Positions 25,745 to 35,919 are shown, counted from the stretch's first letter. The stretch is 64,000 bases of DNA from Motilimonas eburnea (GCF_021295345.1 NZ_JAIMJB010000001.1:363708-427707); one strand, 5' to 3'. Made by a program: numbers and translations. Notes: a model not told the origin generated them from the sequence alone.

Positions 25745-28700
25745 TTAGTTCCAAACCGGTAACATCGGCAGTGCGTTTTTGTAGCCTTCAACAGTGGCTA
25801 CAAGCTCAGCGCGTTGTTCGTCGGTGCCAAGGTAGAACGCACGTGCGTCTACGTATTGGTTTGCTAACACAGTTTGAACTTCTTCTTGAGTTAACTCATT
25901 TAGGTTCGGGCGTGCTTGCATGTAGGCAAGCTCTTGCTGGCTAACAATGATTTCGTGGGCTAGGCCATTTTCTGGTGTCGCCGCGTAACGTGTGCCTTTG
26001 TGCTCCCAGTAAACAGCGCCAACTTGTGAAGTGTCGCTGGTACGGATAGAAACAAAGCGAGCTAGCTCTTCAGCTTGGTCACGACCCGCTAGACTACTGT
26101 CACGGCTTTCAATCATGACTTGCTCTAGTAAGGCTTCAATCAGGTTGTTTTCACCTTTTGGCGATAAACCGTAACACCAAGATAGACAACGGTAGCTTGA
26201 GTAAAGCGGCAGTGCTTCGATGTTCGTTGCCCAGCTCCACTGGCCTTTGTAGTCACCTTGCGGTGCAACCACTTCACCTTGCGCATTTTTAAACTTAGGT
26301 GCGTAGAAAGGCGTGTCTTGTAACACCATGTCTTTCACCAGTAGTTTAAATGCAGGGTACTGCATAATGCCTTGTGGCGTTGTACGGAATTCGTACAAAT
26401 CAGCTAGGGCGATAGATTGACGATCTGAAATCGGCATTGACGTTGTACGGTCAACCAATTTACGCATTGCCACTAACTTATCTACCCAAGTACCTAGGTA
26501 ATCACGATCATTTGAGTACTTGTGGTTAGGGTTACGCTCTGGCGCACGACCACTGTTAAGTAGACGGCCTGCTTCTGCAGTGATTTGGTAACCATCAACG
26601 GCCACGGCTTCAACGAGTGCATCGTCGAAACAGCTGGTTGGTACTACACTCATGCCAAACTCAGGTGCAGTGTTCATGCTGCTGGTTGGTGAGCGTAGGC
26701 TGTCGTATTTACCGTTCATTAGGTCAGATAGCAGAGAGTAACGTACTGCACCGGTTTGCGTATCTTGTAGCTCACAGGTGTGATCAGGCTCAGAAACCAC
26801 TTCAATGAAGTGTTGCTGAGTACGCGCTACAGCAGCAGGGAGTGCACAGTAGATATCCCATAGGAAATCATCTACTTTAGGCGTTTCACCTTCCCAGAAC
26901 GTTGATCCTTGCGGGTTCACACAACGTGTGGTCCAGTTATCAGCAGGCCAACCTAATTCCGCTGCTAAGTTGTGGTTAGCAAACAGTAATTGGTTATTCA
27001 TTTGCGATACACTGCCACCCCAAGCACGGCTTAGGAATTCAACATTGTCGCGCATCGCACCAAATTCACGTTCACGTGCACCAGCGTAGCCGTGTAGGAA
27101 GGTTTCGGTGTAATCTTCGCGGTTGTTACGACGGTTCCTTAACTCGTAGAAGTCGATGTAACGTTGGATAGAGAACTTGTTGATCTCATCGTGGTTACGG
27201 CCTTCGTCATGACGGTTACAGTCGGTGTTACCACTGACGTTACCGTCGGTACAGAATTCGTATGGCTTAACTTCTGCTGTTGCTTCTTCTTCCAAGTCTT
27301 GCGTTAACGCGGCGATAACACCGTTGTTAAGTTCAGTTGAAATGCTTTGGTTAATGTCTAGGTATTCTGTTAGTAGTTGGTTGTCGTAATCTTTTACGCT
27401 ACGAACGCCTGATACTTCTTTCGTTTCAGGATCCAAAACCGTTACTTCACGCTTGTAACCAAACTTAAGGGCTGCCAGATCGTAAGGACCAAATACCGGA
27501 AGCGCATCAAGAATCGATGGGTTGTAATCCATGATAGAGCTGTAGGCTGGTACGTGAATTAAACCGTTTTCTTTAGCTTGCTGTTGGCTAAAGAAGTTTG
27601 ACGCGTCAACGTTACCTTTAAAGTTATGACGTAGACCTAGGTTGTGGCCCAGTTCGTGAACTAAGGTTTTAGCGTAAGAAATACCCGCTAACACGCGGCC
27701 AATGTTGACTTGCTGTGCGTTGGTTAAATCCGCCCATTTTTTCAAACGTGCAGGTTTGTCTGAGCGTGTTCCACCAAATTCTTCAGCAACGATACCATTT
27801 ACCCATAGGCTTGCATCTGTGTAGTCGATGGTGTGGCCTGCAATGCCTGTCGGTAGCGCTTTTGCGGTGGCACTTGTCCATAGCGACGCGGCAGGGAACA
27901 TGTTGTTTTCAGTCCACACACGCTTTTCTAACTCATCACGGCGAACGCGCTGTTGGTTAGTGAGAGATTCTTCATCTAGGTTATCTAGGCGAGCAATCTC
28001 TTCTAGGACAAGTTCAAAGCTTTCTGTATGAATGTCATCAGCTAACTTGTTGAGCTCACGATCTAGGTATTGCGTTTCAGCCACCTTGTCTTGGGTGATC
28101 AGCTCACCAACTTGAGCAATGGCGATAGCCTCGGCTGGTAGGATGTCGCTTTGGCCAAACGATTGCGTGGCTTGAGCTGTGTCTGTTGACTCAGATGCGC
28201 CTTGCTCGGTGGCTTCCAAGGTAGACGTTTGCGTCGTAGCACCACGGTTAAAGGTACTGGCAATAGTATCCCAGTAGAAGTTAGCACCTGACTCAAGTAC
28301 ACCTGAGTATTGGTTGATGTGAGCGTGAACGATTTCACCTGTTACTGGGTTAGCAGCAGACGGGCCGTAACCGGCTAAGCCGTTCTCAAGTGGCTCATCG
28401 ATAAGGTTGATAACGTTGTAGCGAAGGTCACCTGAATGTTTACCCGATGGCTCAATGATGTTAACCGTTGGTACACCTGCAGCCTTAAGCTGAGGGTTGA
28501 TGCGGTTCATGACATCAATGGTGATCTGTTTGAAGAAACGGGTCGACTCGTTGTTGTTAAAGCTATCGCTAAGGTGATAGTCAATTGACGCTAAGTTCGG
28601 GTTAAAGCGATGTAAGTACTGGTGTTTTGAGCCCACAGCACCGTCGATGTTGGCTGCGGTAGGGCGGTTTACTTCGCTGGTAAAGAAACCAAAGGTATCT

Positions 28701-29506
28701 TCATCATTAACCGAGTAAAGGATTGGCTCGTAATCTTTGCTTGCTAGGTTTTCTAGCGGCACGATTGAGTAACTGTGTGCAACGGTGAAGCTTAATTCGC
28801 TAAAGTTAAAATCAGCAGCAATGAGGCTATTAACTAAACAGCCCCAAGATTTGTTAACAGTGTACTCTTGCTCTACTTCAATGAAGATTGAGCCATCTTC
28901 TGAAACCTCGTAGCCTTTCCAACCCGTCGCAGGATCTTCAGTTAAGCGCGGGCTGCCGACAGGGCTAAAACAACGTGTACCGTATGAGAAATCGCTCCAC
29001 GAAGCGGCAATGTTTTTTAGGTTCGCAAAATCAGGGGTAAAGAACTGCTTGTCGTACCATTTGACGTCAGCGTCTTTGTTTTCTTCTTCTTTGTTAGTAC
29101 ATTCGTCGTAAGCATCAAGCTTACAGCGGTAGTCTGCGTAATCACCTGGGATGGTCAACAGCGGTGCATTATCGCTATCTTGCTCATTCCAGCGGCCAAA
29201 GTCACCGTTATCAAGCTGCGCTTGGCTGATGATGTCGGAATTTAGCGCGCGCAGTTGTAAGCCTTGCTCGGTGAAGTTTAGGCGAACTAATTGCTCCTGA
29301 CCCTGCATAAATGGCGCCATGGCAACGGCGTAGCGTGGTGCTTTGCTCATAGAAGGCATGTACATGTATACCTTTTCGGTATCAAATACTTCTTTTTTCA
29401 CTTGCTCGGTTGGTTTGACTACTTCGTCGTACGGTGCGTCTCCTGCACCACAGCCAACTAGTGATAAACCAACAGCCACGCTGAAGGCTAACTTAGTTAG
29501 TTTCAT
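25745..29506 (-). CDS. Large lipoprotein zinc metalloprotease (EcxA/DUF5117-DUF4953 type)
   Basis: Protein of 1253 aa starting MKLTKLAFS, with signal peptide and lipobox SLVGC (Cys near residue 19) followed by Gly, consistent with an outer-membrane lipoprotein. The extended metzincin zinc site HELGHNLGLRH lies at residues 617-627. Upstream, SGDLRYNVINLIDEP and GPSAANPVTGEI are characteristic of the large bacterial DUF5117/DUF4953 metalloproteases. It has a Glu/Asp-rich middle part and many Cys. It likely degrades proteins at the cell surface or in the periplasm; the substrate is unknown. The start lies 43 bp after the beta-barrel gene, so the two probably form an operon. An alternative start four codons upstream is possible. 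Confidence 0.9.
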   Translation of the reverse strand: MKLTKLAFSVAVGLSLVGCGAGDAPYDEVVKPTEQVKKEVFDTEKVYMYMPSMSKAPRYAVAMAPFMQGQEQLVRLNFTEQGLQLRALNSDIISQAQLDNGDFGRWNEQDSDNAPLLTIPGDYADYRCKLDAYDECTNKEEENKDADVKWYDKQFFTPDFANLKNIAASWSDFSYGTRCFSPVGSPRLTEDPATGWKGYEVSEDGSIFIEVEQEYTVNKSWGCLVNSLIAADFNFSELSFTVAHSYSIVPLENLASKDYEPILYSVNDEDTFGFFTSEVNRPTAANIDGAVGSKHQYLHRFNPNLASIDYHLSDSFNNNESTRFFKQITIDVMNRINPQLKAAGVPTVNIIEPSGKHSGDLRYNVINLIDEPLENGLAGYGPSAANPVTGEIVHAHINQYSGVLESGANFYWDTIASTFNRGATTQTSTLEATEQGASESTDTAQATQSFGQSDILPAEAIAIAQVGELITQDKVAETQYLDRELNKLADDIHTESFELVLEEIARLDNLDEESLTNQQRVRRDELEKRVWTENNMFPAASLWTSATAKALPTGIAGHTIDYTDASLWVNGIVAEEFGGTRSDKPARLKKWADLTNAQQVNIGRVLAGISYAKTLVHELGHNLGLRHNFKGNVDASNFFSQQQAKENGLIHVPAYSSIMDYNPSILDALPVFGPYDLAALKFGYKREVTVLDPETKEVSGVRSVKDYDNQLLTEYLDINQSISTELNNGVIAALTQDLEEEATAEVKPYEFCTDGNVSGNTDCNRHDEGRNHDEINKFSIQRYIDFYELRNRRNNREDYTETFLHGYAGAREREFGAMRDNVEFLSRAWGGSVSQMNNQLLFANHNLAAELGWPADNWTTRCVNPQGSTFWEGETPKVDDFLWDIYCALPAAVARTQQHFIEVVSEPDHTCELQDTQTGAVRYSLLSDLMNGKYDSLRSPTSSMNTAPEFGMSVVPTSCFDDALVEAVAVDGYQITAEAGRLLNSGRAPERNPNHKYSNDRDYLGTWVDKLVAMRKLVDRTTSMPISDRQSIALADLYEFRTTPQGIMQYPAFKLLVKDMVLQDTPFYAPKFKNAQGEVVAPQGDYKGQWSWATNIEALPLYSSYRCLSWCYGLSPKGENNLIEALLEQVMIESRDSSLAGRDQAEELARFVSIRTSDTSQVGAVYWEHKGTRYAATPENGLAHEIIVSQQELAYMQARPNLNELTQEEVQTVLANQYVDARAFYLGTDEQRAELVATVEGYKNALPMLPVWN

Positions 29507-29549
29507 AGATAACTCCATTTCGTGTGTTTACGATTTCTACTTGTTATGT

Positions 29550-30386
29550 TTAAAACGAATAAACTGCGAGGGCGTAAAAGCTCGAGTTTTTAAAATCCAG
29601 TAAGCGAGTCACCGGTGCTGGTCCTCGTGAAGGATCAAAGAAGCTAATGCTGTTGGTATGACCAACACCTAAGCTCAAACTGTCGGTTAACTGGTAACCT
29701 ATATATTCTTGGTGGGTTAGAGAAGGGTGGTTGTAATTACCCTTGTAGGTCCAAGTGTGGTTGTTAATGGCGCCAACGATAAAGGTCCAGTCTTGGTAGC
29801 CATAAGCCAATTCGTAATAGCCGCTGAGATCCCATTCAATGAGGTTTTGGCCGCCGGCGGTTTTGTATTTGTGGAAGTTTTTCATGGCCCTTGGTTGATA
29901 GGTAAAACGTAACCCTTCGGCCCAAGAGGAAAGATCAAAAGCAAACGTGATGGCGCCACGTACCGCCGTGTTCAATTTCGTTTTGTCTGAGTATTCCGAA
30001 ACAGGGATCGCCGCGCGAATGTCTCCGCCTATGGTCAGCCATTCGTAAGGCTTAAACAAATTACCTTTTGTTGCAGATAGCCAGATGTCCTGTTCAAACC
30101 AGCCTTCTTCCATGTCGTAACTGTATTGGGTGCGCCCGTTAACCCCTAATACGACATCGGCATCGGTCTTATATCGTAAGCCCGCACTGATACCGGTGGA
30201 GCGTCTTGCTTTGTAACTACTGCTTTTATAAGCGTTGCGAGAGTAATCAACTGCAATGGTGCCAGAAACGCGATCGAGAAATGTGGTTTCCTCTGTAGAC
30301 GTCGAGGCTGTGCTGGCAAAAGCATTTGCAGAGAATACGCAGCATACTGCGGCAGGCAGAATGCCCTTAGTCAATGTCCGTATCAT
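29550..30386 (-). CDS. Outer-membrane beta-barrel protein
   Basis: Protein of 278 aa with signal peptide MIRTLTKGILPAAVCCVF and likely cleavage after ANAFA. The mature part alternates polar and aromatic residues in ten or so amphipathic strands (TGISAGLRYKT, DVVLGVNGRTQYSY, WLTIGGDIRAAI, YIGYQLTDSLSLGVG) and ends in VYSF, the terminal Phe typical of BAM substrates. No named family is recognised. It is directly upstream of the lipoprotein metalloprotease, and divergent from the HTH gene across a 661-bp spacer. Confidence 0.82.
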   Translation of the reverse strand: MIRTLTKGILPAAVCCVFSANAFASTASTSTEETTFLDRVSGTIAVDYSRNAYKSSSYKARRSTGISAGLRYKTDADVVLGVNGRTQYSYDMEEGWFEQDIWLSATKGNLFKPYEWLTIGGDIRAAIPVSEYSDKTKLNTAVRGAITFAFDLSSWAEGLRFTYQPRAMKNFHKYKTAGGQNLIEWDLSGYYELAYGYQDWTFIVGAINNHTWTYKGNYNHPSLTHQEYIGYQLTDSLSLGVGHTNSISFFDPSRGPAPVTRLLDFKNSSFYALAVYSF

Positions 30387-31047
30387 ATTGTGGCCTACTT
30401 TATATATTTTTTTATTTTGTGTTTGCTTTATCGACTAGTTGGGACTACCCCACATTACTAGTGGGGAGATTTTTAAACGGTAATGACCGAAAAATGAACA
30501 TTTATTTAAATTGATCAGGTAGGAGTCCACTGGGTGAACCTATTGGTCTCTTATAGTGAACCGTCAATTTGGGGCGAAAAAAGAGGTATTTTCGGCAGGA
30601 TATTCTGGCTGTAATTTATAATCTGGAGTGATATGTTACTTTAACTATATAAATGGTGTTTAAGTCTGTTTTTTACTTGCTTTGTTGTTTTAATATCTCG
30701 TTTATTGCTGGTTTTTTTGATTGGATATGCTGATTTTGTTACATACATTGGTGAATTAGTATTATTTTGATGTGCAGTTGCTATTATCAAACTGAACTCA
30801 ATAGACTATCGAGTGTCGACAAAGGCCATTGCCTGTCTGGTTTTAGTGTTTTAATCGTTTCTAATGTTCTTCTTGTTTGTTATATTCGCTTTTAAGCTGA
30901 TTTAAAGGGGACGCATTTATTAAAAATTTATCCTAGCTCTGATTAAATTGGTTCCTCCTCACCTATAATGAAGGGATAATTCTTTTGCCTGCTTGGTTTA
31001 CTTTTTTTTCATATATATAAGCAGGTTATGATCAGTAGGATGAAGCG
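30387..31047. other. 661-bp AT-rich divergent spacer (beta-barrel / HTH gene)
   Basis: No gene found. It contains a hairpin CCCCAC/GTGGGG at 30448-30466 and a good -10 hexamer TATAAT at 30964-30969 for the plus-strand HTH gene, without a clear -35. Length and AT content suggest a complex or H-NS-type controlled promoter region (inference). Confidence 0.55.
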
Positions 31048-31863
31048 ATGCATGATATAAAACCAGAATATTTGCTGCGCGCTCTGCGTGAGAGGATCAA
31101 GGAAAGCCATTTAACCTATGCTAAGCTAGCGCAGCAATTAGATGTGCCTTTGTCCACCTTAAAGAGGCACTTACATAGTCCTGCTATCTCCTTGGATAAG
31201 TTAGTTGAATATTGCCGTATGGTGGAATTGAGCTTGGATGATTTAATTAAACAGGCGCGCCAACTGCAATCGCAAAGCGATGACTTATTTACTGAAATTC
31301 AAGATGAAGTGTTTTTTCAATTTCCTGAATTATATGACTTTTTCCAAGAATTACGCTTGGCGCCTGAGTCATTAGATAAAATGGTGGCCACGTATCAACT
31401 TACACCAACCAGTACTTATTCTTATTTACGTGCGCTGGAGATGATTGGTCTCATCGAGTTGTTGCCAAACAACAAGTTTTTCCTAAAAGGGCCTTGTCAT
31501 TATCGTTTTTCTGAGCACTCAAAGCTCAGCTATCTGTTTGATCAAAAACTTAAAGAGCACGTTTATGGCTCGGGTGAAGAGAAGGCAAACATAGCTTGTT
31601 CGCGGATGTTTTTAACCAAAAAATGCATTCAAGAAATTGAAGACATGGTAGTGCGAAAAATTCTAGAGTCCAATACTGAGCATTGGCTTAAGGCCCATGA
31701 AACCGAGCAGTTGCAGCATGATGTACTGCTGATGATCCGCCCACATCAGAAAATTTTATTCTCAAATGGCATTGCTAATCTCCCAAATGAGTTCTTAGCC
31801 CATGTCTCAAGTAGCATTGAATCCTTTTCTAAAATCGATCAGGGCTCGCCTGGAGAGGCCTAA
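31048..31863 (+). CDS. HTH (XRE-like) DNA-binding protein
   Basis: Protein of 271 aa. Residues ~8-65 form a lambda-repressor-like helix-turn-helix: LTYAKLAQQLDVPLSTLKRHL is a clear HTH core. The C-terminal ~190 residues are helical and charged, with possible second winged-helix content around 125-165 (TSTYSYLRALEMIGLIELLP). No known ligand domain is recognised. Similar one-HTH regulators occur in Vibrio and Shewanella. It is divergent from the beta-barrel/metalloprotease pair and overlaps the convergent HD-GYP gene by 4 bp at its end. Confidence 0.8.
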   Translation: MHDIKPEYLLRALRERIKESHLTYAKLAQQLDVPLSTLKRHLHSPAISLDKLVEYCRMVELSLDDLIKQARQLQSQSDDLFTEIQDEVFFQFPELYDFFQELRLAPESLDKMVATYQLTPTSTYSYLRALEMIGLIELLPNNKFFLKGPCHYRFSEHSKLSYLFDQKLKEHVYGSGEEKANIACSRMFLTKKCIQEIEDMVVRKILESNTEHWLKAHETEQLQHDVLLMIRPHQKILFSNGIANLPNEFLAHVSSSIESFSKIDQGSPGEA

Positions 31864-33137
31864 CGTTCGTTTTTCTCTGGCACTTGCGGTGAGAAGTATA
31901 AGCAATAGCGGATATGGCTATTAAAATAGCGTGCCGCTAGTTCATCTAAATCATCAAAACTAATTACCTTGCTGATGTTGCGCTGGTGGCTGGCTAAGGG
32001 TAACACCAGCCCACTGGCCTCATTTTTACCCACTTCGTAAATCAGTACATTGGGGTTCATGGCGTCTTTCGGGTTGGTTGACATAACCAAAGCAGGGGTT
32101 TTGTCGTCCAGTTCGACTAAGGAGCCAGGTGGGTAGACGCCGAGTAATTTCACTAGCACTTCTAACATGCTACGGTTAAATTTGGTTTCGCTTTGTTTAA
32201 ACATCAAGGCAATGGCGCTGCGTGGGCTCAGTGCTTTTTGTGAGGGGTGGGGAAAGCATAGGCTATCATAGGCATCGACGAGACTTAATAGTTGGGTCAT
32301 TTCGTCTAGTTGATCAGCCTGATATTGCTTGGGGTAACCCGTTCCATCTAAGCGCTCATGGTGTTGAGCAATCAAAGGGATCACTTCTTGGGGAAAGCAG
32401 TTGGCTTTTTTAACCAGCTCGACACCGTAGGTGGTGTGCATCTTGTAAAAGTTTTCTTCTGATGTCGTTAATGGGGTGGTTTTACGTCGGATGGAGGTCG
32501 GGACTTTGATCAGGCCTATATCATGTAAAAAAGCACTCAGGCATAAGGTTTGTGCATCGGTTTCACTCCAGCTTAGGGTTTTGGCTGCCACTAAACACAA
32601 CACGGTCACATTTAAACTGTGATAGAAGAGATCATCGCTACTTGGCTGAGCCTGTATAACATGCATCACTTTGGTATCTGGGGTGGTGTACACATCAGCG
32701 CATAGTGCTCTAATCAGCTCTTTTATTTCGGCTTGGGCTTCTTCAGGGGTGAGGCCAAATTTTCCCAGAGCTTCTCTAAATTTCAATAAGCTATGATGAT
32801 AAGCGGCATCGGCGCGTTTATTGTCCATGCGCAGCTGCTTTGATATAGCACGTTGCTGCTCTTCTTCTGTCAAAGGGCGGGGGGCTTTTTTTACTTGTGG
32901 CTCTGGCGTCGCCTCAGCTTGCTTTACGGGTGTGGGCTTAAGGTCACTTTTTTGCCAATCTACGTCAACCTGACTTAAGCCTAGGGCTTGAATAATGCTC
33001 AACTGCTCTTGGGTTTTAATTTTAAAGCTGTTGAACATAAAAGGGTGATCTTTCCAGCCGAGTGGAAGCTCAACGAAATGCCCTATGGCTAAGTCGTTAA
33101 TTGCGACACGGGATTTTTTTGCTTTGTTTTCTGCCAT
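31860..33137 (-). CDS. HD-GYP domain c-di-GMP phosphodiesterase (DUF3391 N-terminus)
   Basis: Cytosolic protein of 425 aa. The N-terminus (~8-65, INDLAIGHFVELPLGW) matches DUF3391. A Pro/Lys/Glu-rich linker follows. The HD-GYP domain (~165-350) has HDIG at 205-208 and the GYP signature HHERLDGTGYP at 259-269, all intact, so it probably hydrolyses c-di-GMP to GMP or pGpG. There is no receiver or membrane domain, so the DUF3391 part is the likely sensor. The 4-bp convergent overlap with the HTH gene leaves no room for a terminator. Confidence 0.93.
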   Translation of the reverse strand: MAENKAKKSRVAINDLAIGHFVELPLGWKDHPFMFNSFKIKTQEQLSIIQALGLSQVDVDWQKSDLKPTPVKQAEATPEPQVKKAPRPLTEEEQQRAISKQLRMDNKRADAAYHHSLLKFREALGKFGLTPEEAQAEIKELIRALCADVYTTPDTKVMHVIQAQPSSDDLFYHSLNVTVLCLVAAKTLSWSETDAQTLCLSAFLHDIGLIKVPTSIRRKTTPLTTSEENFYKMHTTYGVELVKKANCFPQEVIPLIAQHHERLDGTGYPKQYQADQLDEMTQLLSLVDAYDSLCFPHPSQKALSPRSAIALMFKQSETKFNRSMLEVLVKLLGVYPPGSLVELDDKTPALVMSTNPKDAMNPNVLIYEVGKNEASGLVLPLASHQRNISKVISFDDLDELAARYFNSHIRYCLYFSPQVPEKNER

Positions 33138-33192
33138 ATTAGCGAACTTATCTAAACTGTATTACCAGTTTAGTTGGCTTTGCTACAAACAC

Positions 33193-33217
33193 AAAAAAGC
33201 CCGCTATAAGCGGGCTT
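33193..33217 (-). terminator. Rho-independent terminator of adhE
   Basis: A 9-bp stem AAGCCCGCT/AGCGGGCTT with a 3-nt loop; read on the minus strand it runs into six T. It lies 36 bp beyond the adhE stop. Confidence 0.92.
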
Positions 33218-33252
33218 GAATTTCTAACTTAGTTAACAATTTATGTTATTAA

Positions 33253-35919
33253 TTAAGCTTTTGCTGCCTTTTTAGCTTTAGCAGGTTTTGCTTCTGCTGT
33301 TGGCTTGTCTTGGCACTTTTTACCTTCAACGTACGGTAGACCGTAGTAAGAAGCGATTAATACTTCTTTTAGTTCGCTGATGAGCGGGTAACGTGGGTTT
33401 GCACCAGTACATTGGTCATCAAACGCATCTACCGCTAGCTCGTCAACTTTGGCTAAGAACTCAGCTTCGTTAACGCCTGTCTCTTGAATCGACATTGGGA
33501 TGTTAACTTCTTTCTTCAGCTCGTCTAACCATGCTAGTAGGTTGTTTAGCTTCTCTTCTGTGTTCTTACCGCCTAGACCTAAGTGGTCAGCGACTTCTGC
33601 GTAACGAGCACGTGCTTTAGGACGGTCGTATTGAGAGAAAGCCGTTTGTTTAGTCGGTGTATTCGTCGCGTTGTAACGGACTACGTTAGTCAGTAGTAGT
33701 GCGTTAGCTAGACCGTGAGGAATATGGAACTCAGCACCTAGTTTGTGCGCCATTGAGTGACAAACACCTAGGAAAGAGTTAGCAAACGCGATACCAGCGA
33801 TAGTTGCAGCGTTGTGCACTTTCTCACGTGCAATTGGGTCCGCTTTACCATTTTGGTAAGAGCTTGGTAGGTACTCTTTAAGTAGTTTAAGCGCTTGTAG
33901 TGCTTGACCGTCTGAGTACTCGTTCGCTAGTACAGAAACATAAGCTTCCATTGCGTGCGTTACAGCGTCGTAACCACCGAAGGCACATAGTGACTTAGGC
34001 ATGTCCATAACTAGGTTAGCATCAACAACAGCCATGTTTGGTGTTAGTTCGTAGTCCGCTAGTGGGTATTTCTGACCTGTTGCATCGTCAGTTACAACCG
34101 CGAAAGGCGTTACTTCAGAGCCTGTACCAGAAGTAGTAGTGATACACACTAGTTCTGCTTTGCTACCCATTTTAGGGAACTTGTAAATACGTTTACGGAT
34201 ATCCATAAAGCGCATTGATAGGTCTTCGAAATCAGTTTCTGGGTGCTCGTACATTACCCACATGATTTTCGCCGCATCCATAGGTGAACCACCGCCCACA
34301 GCTAGGATTACGTCAGGCTGGTAGCTATGACACGCCGCTGCACCCGCTTTAACAACAGATAATGTTGGATCCGCTTCTACTTCGTGGAACACTTCCACTT
34401 CCATGCCTTTCTCTTTTAGGATGGCACGTAGGTCGTCGATGTAACCGTTGTTGAATAGGAAACGGTCAGTAACGATCATGGCGCGTTTCTTGCCGTCTAG
34501 GTCGTCCATTGCAACAGGTAGAGAGCCGCGACGGAAGTAGATAGATTTTGGTAGTTTATGCCATAACATGTTTTCTGCTCGCTTCGCTACAATTTTCTTG
34601 TTGATTAGGTGCTTAGGACCTACGTTTTCAGAAATCGCGTTACCACCCCAAGAACCACAACCCAGTGTTAAAGAAGGTGCTAGTTCGAAGTTGTAAAGGT
34701 CACCGATACCACCGTGAGAAGAAGGCGTGTTGATTAGGATACGCGCGGTCTTCATTTTGTCGCCGAAGTAAACGATGCGGTCTGCGTTTGCATCTTGGTC
34801 TGTGTATAGTACAGATGTGTGACCAACACCGCCGATATCTAATACGATACCTGCTTGACGTACTGCGTCTTCAAAGTCTTTGGCTTTGTAAACACCTAGG
34901 GTCGGAGATAGTTTCTCGTGAGAGAACTCATCATCGTAAGACGCTTCTAGGCCTTCACCGATAAGAATTTTAGTCGATTCAGGTACGGTTACACCGGCTA
35001 GCTCAGCAATCTTGTATGCTGGTTGACCAACGATTTTTGCGTTTAGGGCACCGTCAATCATTAATACTTTACGTACCTTGTCTGCGTCAGCTTTGTTCAG
35101 TACCGCAGCGCCGTATTTAGCAAAACGTGCAATCACTTCGTCGTACTTAGACTCAACGATGATGGCTGCTTGCTCAGAAGCACAGATTACACCGTTATCG
35201 AATGTTTTAGACATTAGGATTGAAGATACAGCGCGTTTAACGTCTGCTGTTTCGTCGATAACAACAGGGGTGTTACCTGCACCTACACCGATAGCTGGCT
35301 TACCAGAAGAGTAAGCAGCTTTAACCATGCCTGGACCACCCGTTGCTAGGATAAGTGCAATGTCGTCATGCTTCATTAGGGCATTTGATAGCTCTACAGA
35401 AGGTTGGTCAATCCAGCCGATGATGTCTTTTGGTGCACCCGCTTTAACCGCTGCATCTAGCACTAGCTTAGCTGCGAAGTTAGTGGCGTTTTTAGCACGT
35501 GGGTGTGGCGAGAAGATACAGCCGTTACGTGTTTTAAGCGAGATCAGTGCTTTAAAGATAGCGGTAGAAGTTGGGTTAGTGGTTGGTACGATTGCACAAA
35601 CAATGCCCACTGGCTCAGCGATAGTGATCGTGCCGCCTTCATCGTTCTTGTCGATGATGCCACAGGTTTTTTCATCTTTATATTTGTTGTAGATGAACTC
35701 AGAAGCAAAGTGGTTTTTGATCACTTTGTCTTCCATGATACCCATGCCTGACTCTTCGGCAGCCATGCGTGCAAGTTCAATACGAGCTGTAGAAGCTGCG
35801 AGTGAAGCCGCGCGGAAAATTTTGTCTACTTGCTCTTGGCTGTAGTTGGCGAATTCTTTTTGGGCCGCTTTAACGCGTGCGACCATTGCATCTAATTCAG
35901 CAAGATTGCTAACTGTCAT
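33253..35919 (-). CDS. adhE: Bifunctional acetaldehyde-CoA/alcohol dehydrogenase AdhE
   Basis: Converts acetyl-CoA to acetaldehyde and then ethanol, regenerating two NAD+ in fermentation; forms filamentous spirosomes in known cases. It is 888 aa, the usual length. Residues ~1-440 are the aldehyde dehydrogenase part, with the catalytic Cys in DNGVICASEQA (~246). Residues ~450-870 are the iron-dependent alcohol dehydrogenase, with GGGSPMDAAK and HSMAHKLGAEFHIPHG carrying metal ligands. An Ala/Lys-rich tail ends the protein. The start MTVSNLAELD has AGGAG upstream. Codon use is biased to CTA for Leu, consistent with high expression. An FNR-type promoter lies upstream. Confidence 0.98.
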   Translation of the reverse strand: MTVSNLAELDAMVARVKAAQKEFANYSQEQVDKIFRAASLAASTARIELARMAAEESGMGIMEDKVIKNHFASEFIYNKYKDEKTCGIIDKNDEGGTITIAEPVGIVCAIVPTTNPTSTAIFKALISLKTRNGCIFSPHPRAKNATNFAAKLVLDAAVKAGAPKDIIGWIDQPSVELSNALMKHDDIALILATGGPGMVKAAYSSGKPAIGVGAGNTPVVIDETADVKRAVSSILMSKTFDNGVICASEQAAIIVESKYDEVIARFAKYGAAVLNKADADKVRKVLMIDGALNAKIVGQPAYKIAELAGVTVPESTKILIGEGLEASYDDEFSHEKLSPTLGVYKAKDFEDAVRQAGIVLDIGGVGHTSVLYTDQDANADRIVYFGDKMKTARILINTPSSHGGIGDLYNFELAPSLTLGCGSWGGNAISENVGPKHLINKKIVAKRAENMLWHKLPKSIYFRRGSLPVAMDDLDGKKRAMIVTDRFLFNNGYIDDLRAILKEKGMEVEVFHEVEADPTLSVVKAGAAACHSYQPDVILAVGGGSPMDAAKIMWVMYEHPETDFEDLSMRFMDIRKRIYKFPKMGSKAELVCITTTSGTGSEVTPFAVVTDDATGQKYPLADYELTPNMAVVDANLVMDMPKSLCAFGGYDAVTHAMEAYVSVLANEYSDGQALQALKLLKEYLPSSYQNGKADPIAREKVHNAATIAGIAFANSFLGVCHSMAHKLGAEFHIPHGLANALLLTNVVRYNATNTPTKQTAFSQYDRPKARARYAEVADHLGLGGKNTEEKLNNLLAWLDELKKEVNIPMSIQETGVNEAEFLAKVDELAVDAFDDQCTGANPRYPLISELKEVLIASYYGLPYVEGKKCQDKPTAEAKPAKAKKAAKA

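Noticed and set aside
27715..28338. Open frames inside the metalloprotease gene on both strands
   Set aside because: They lack ribosome-binding sites and family features and are covered by an intact 1253-codon gene.
30448..30474. Hairpin CCCCAC/GTGGGG with T run as a plus-strand terminator
   Set aside because: No plus-strand gene lies upstream for it to terminate; kept only as a note in the spacer.
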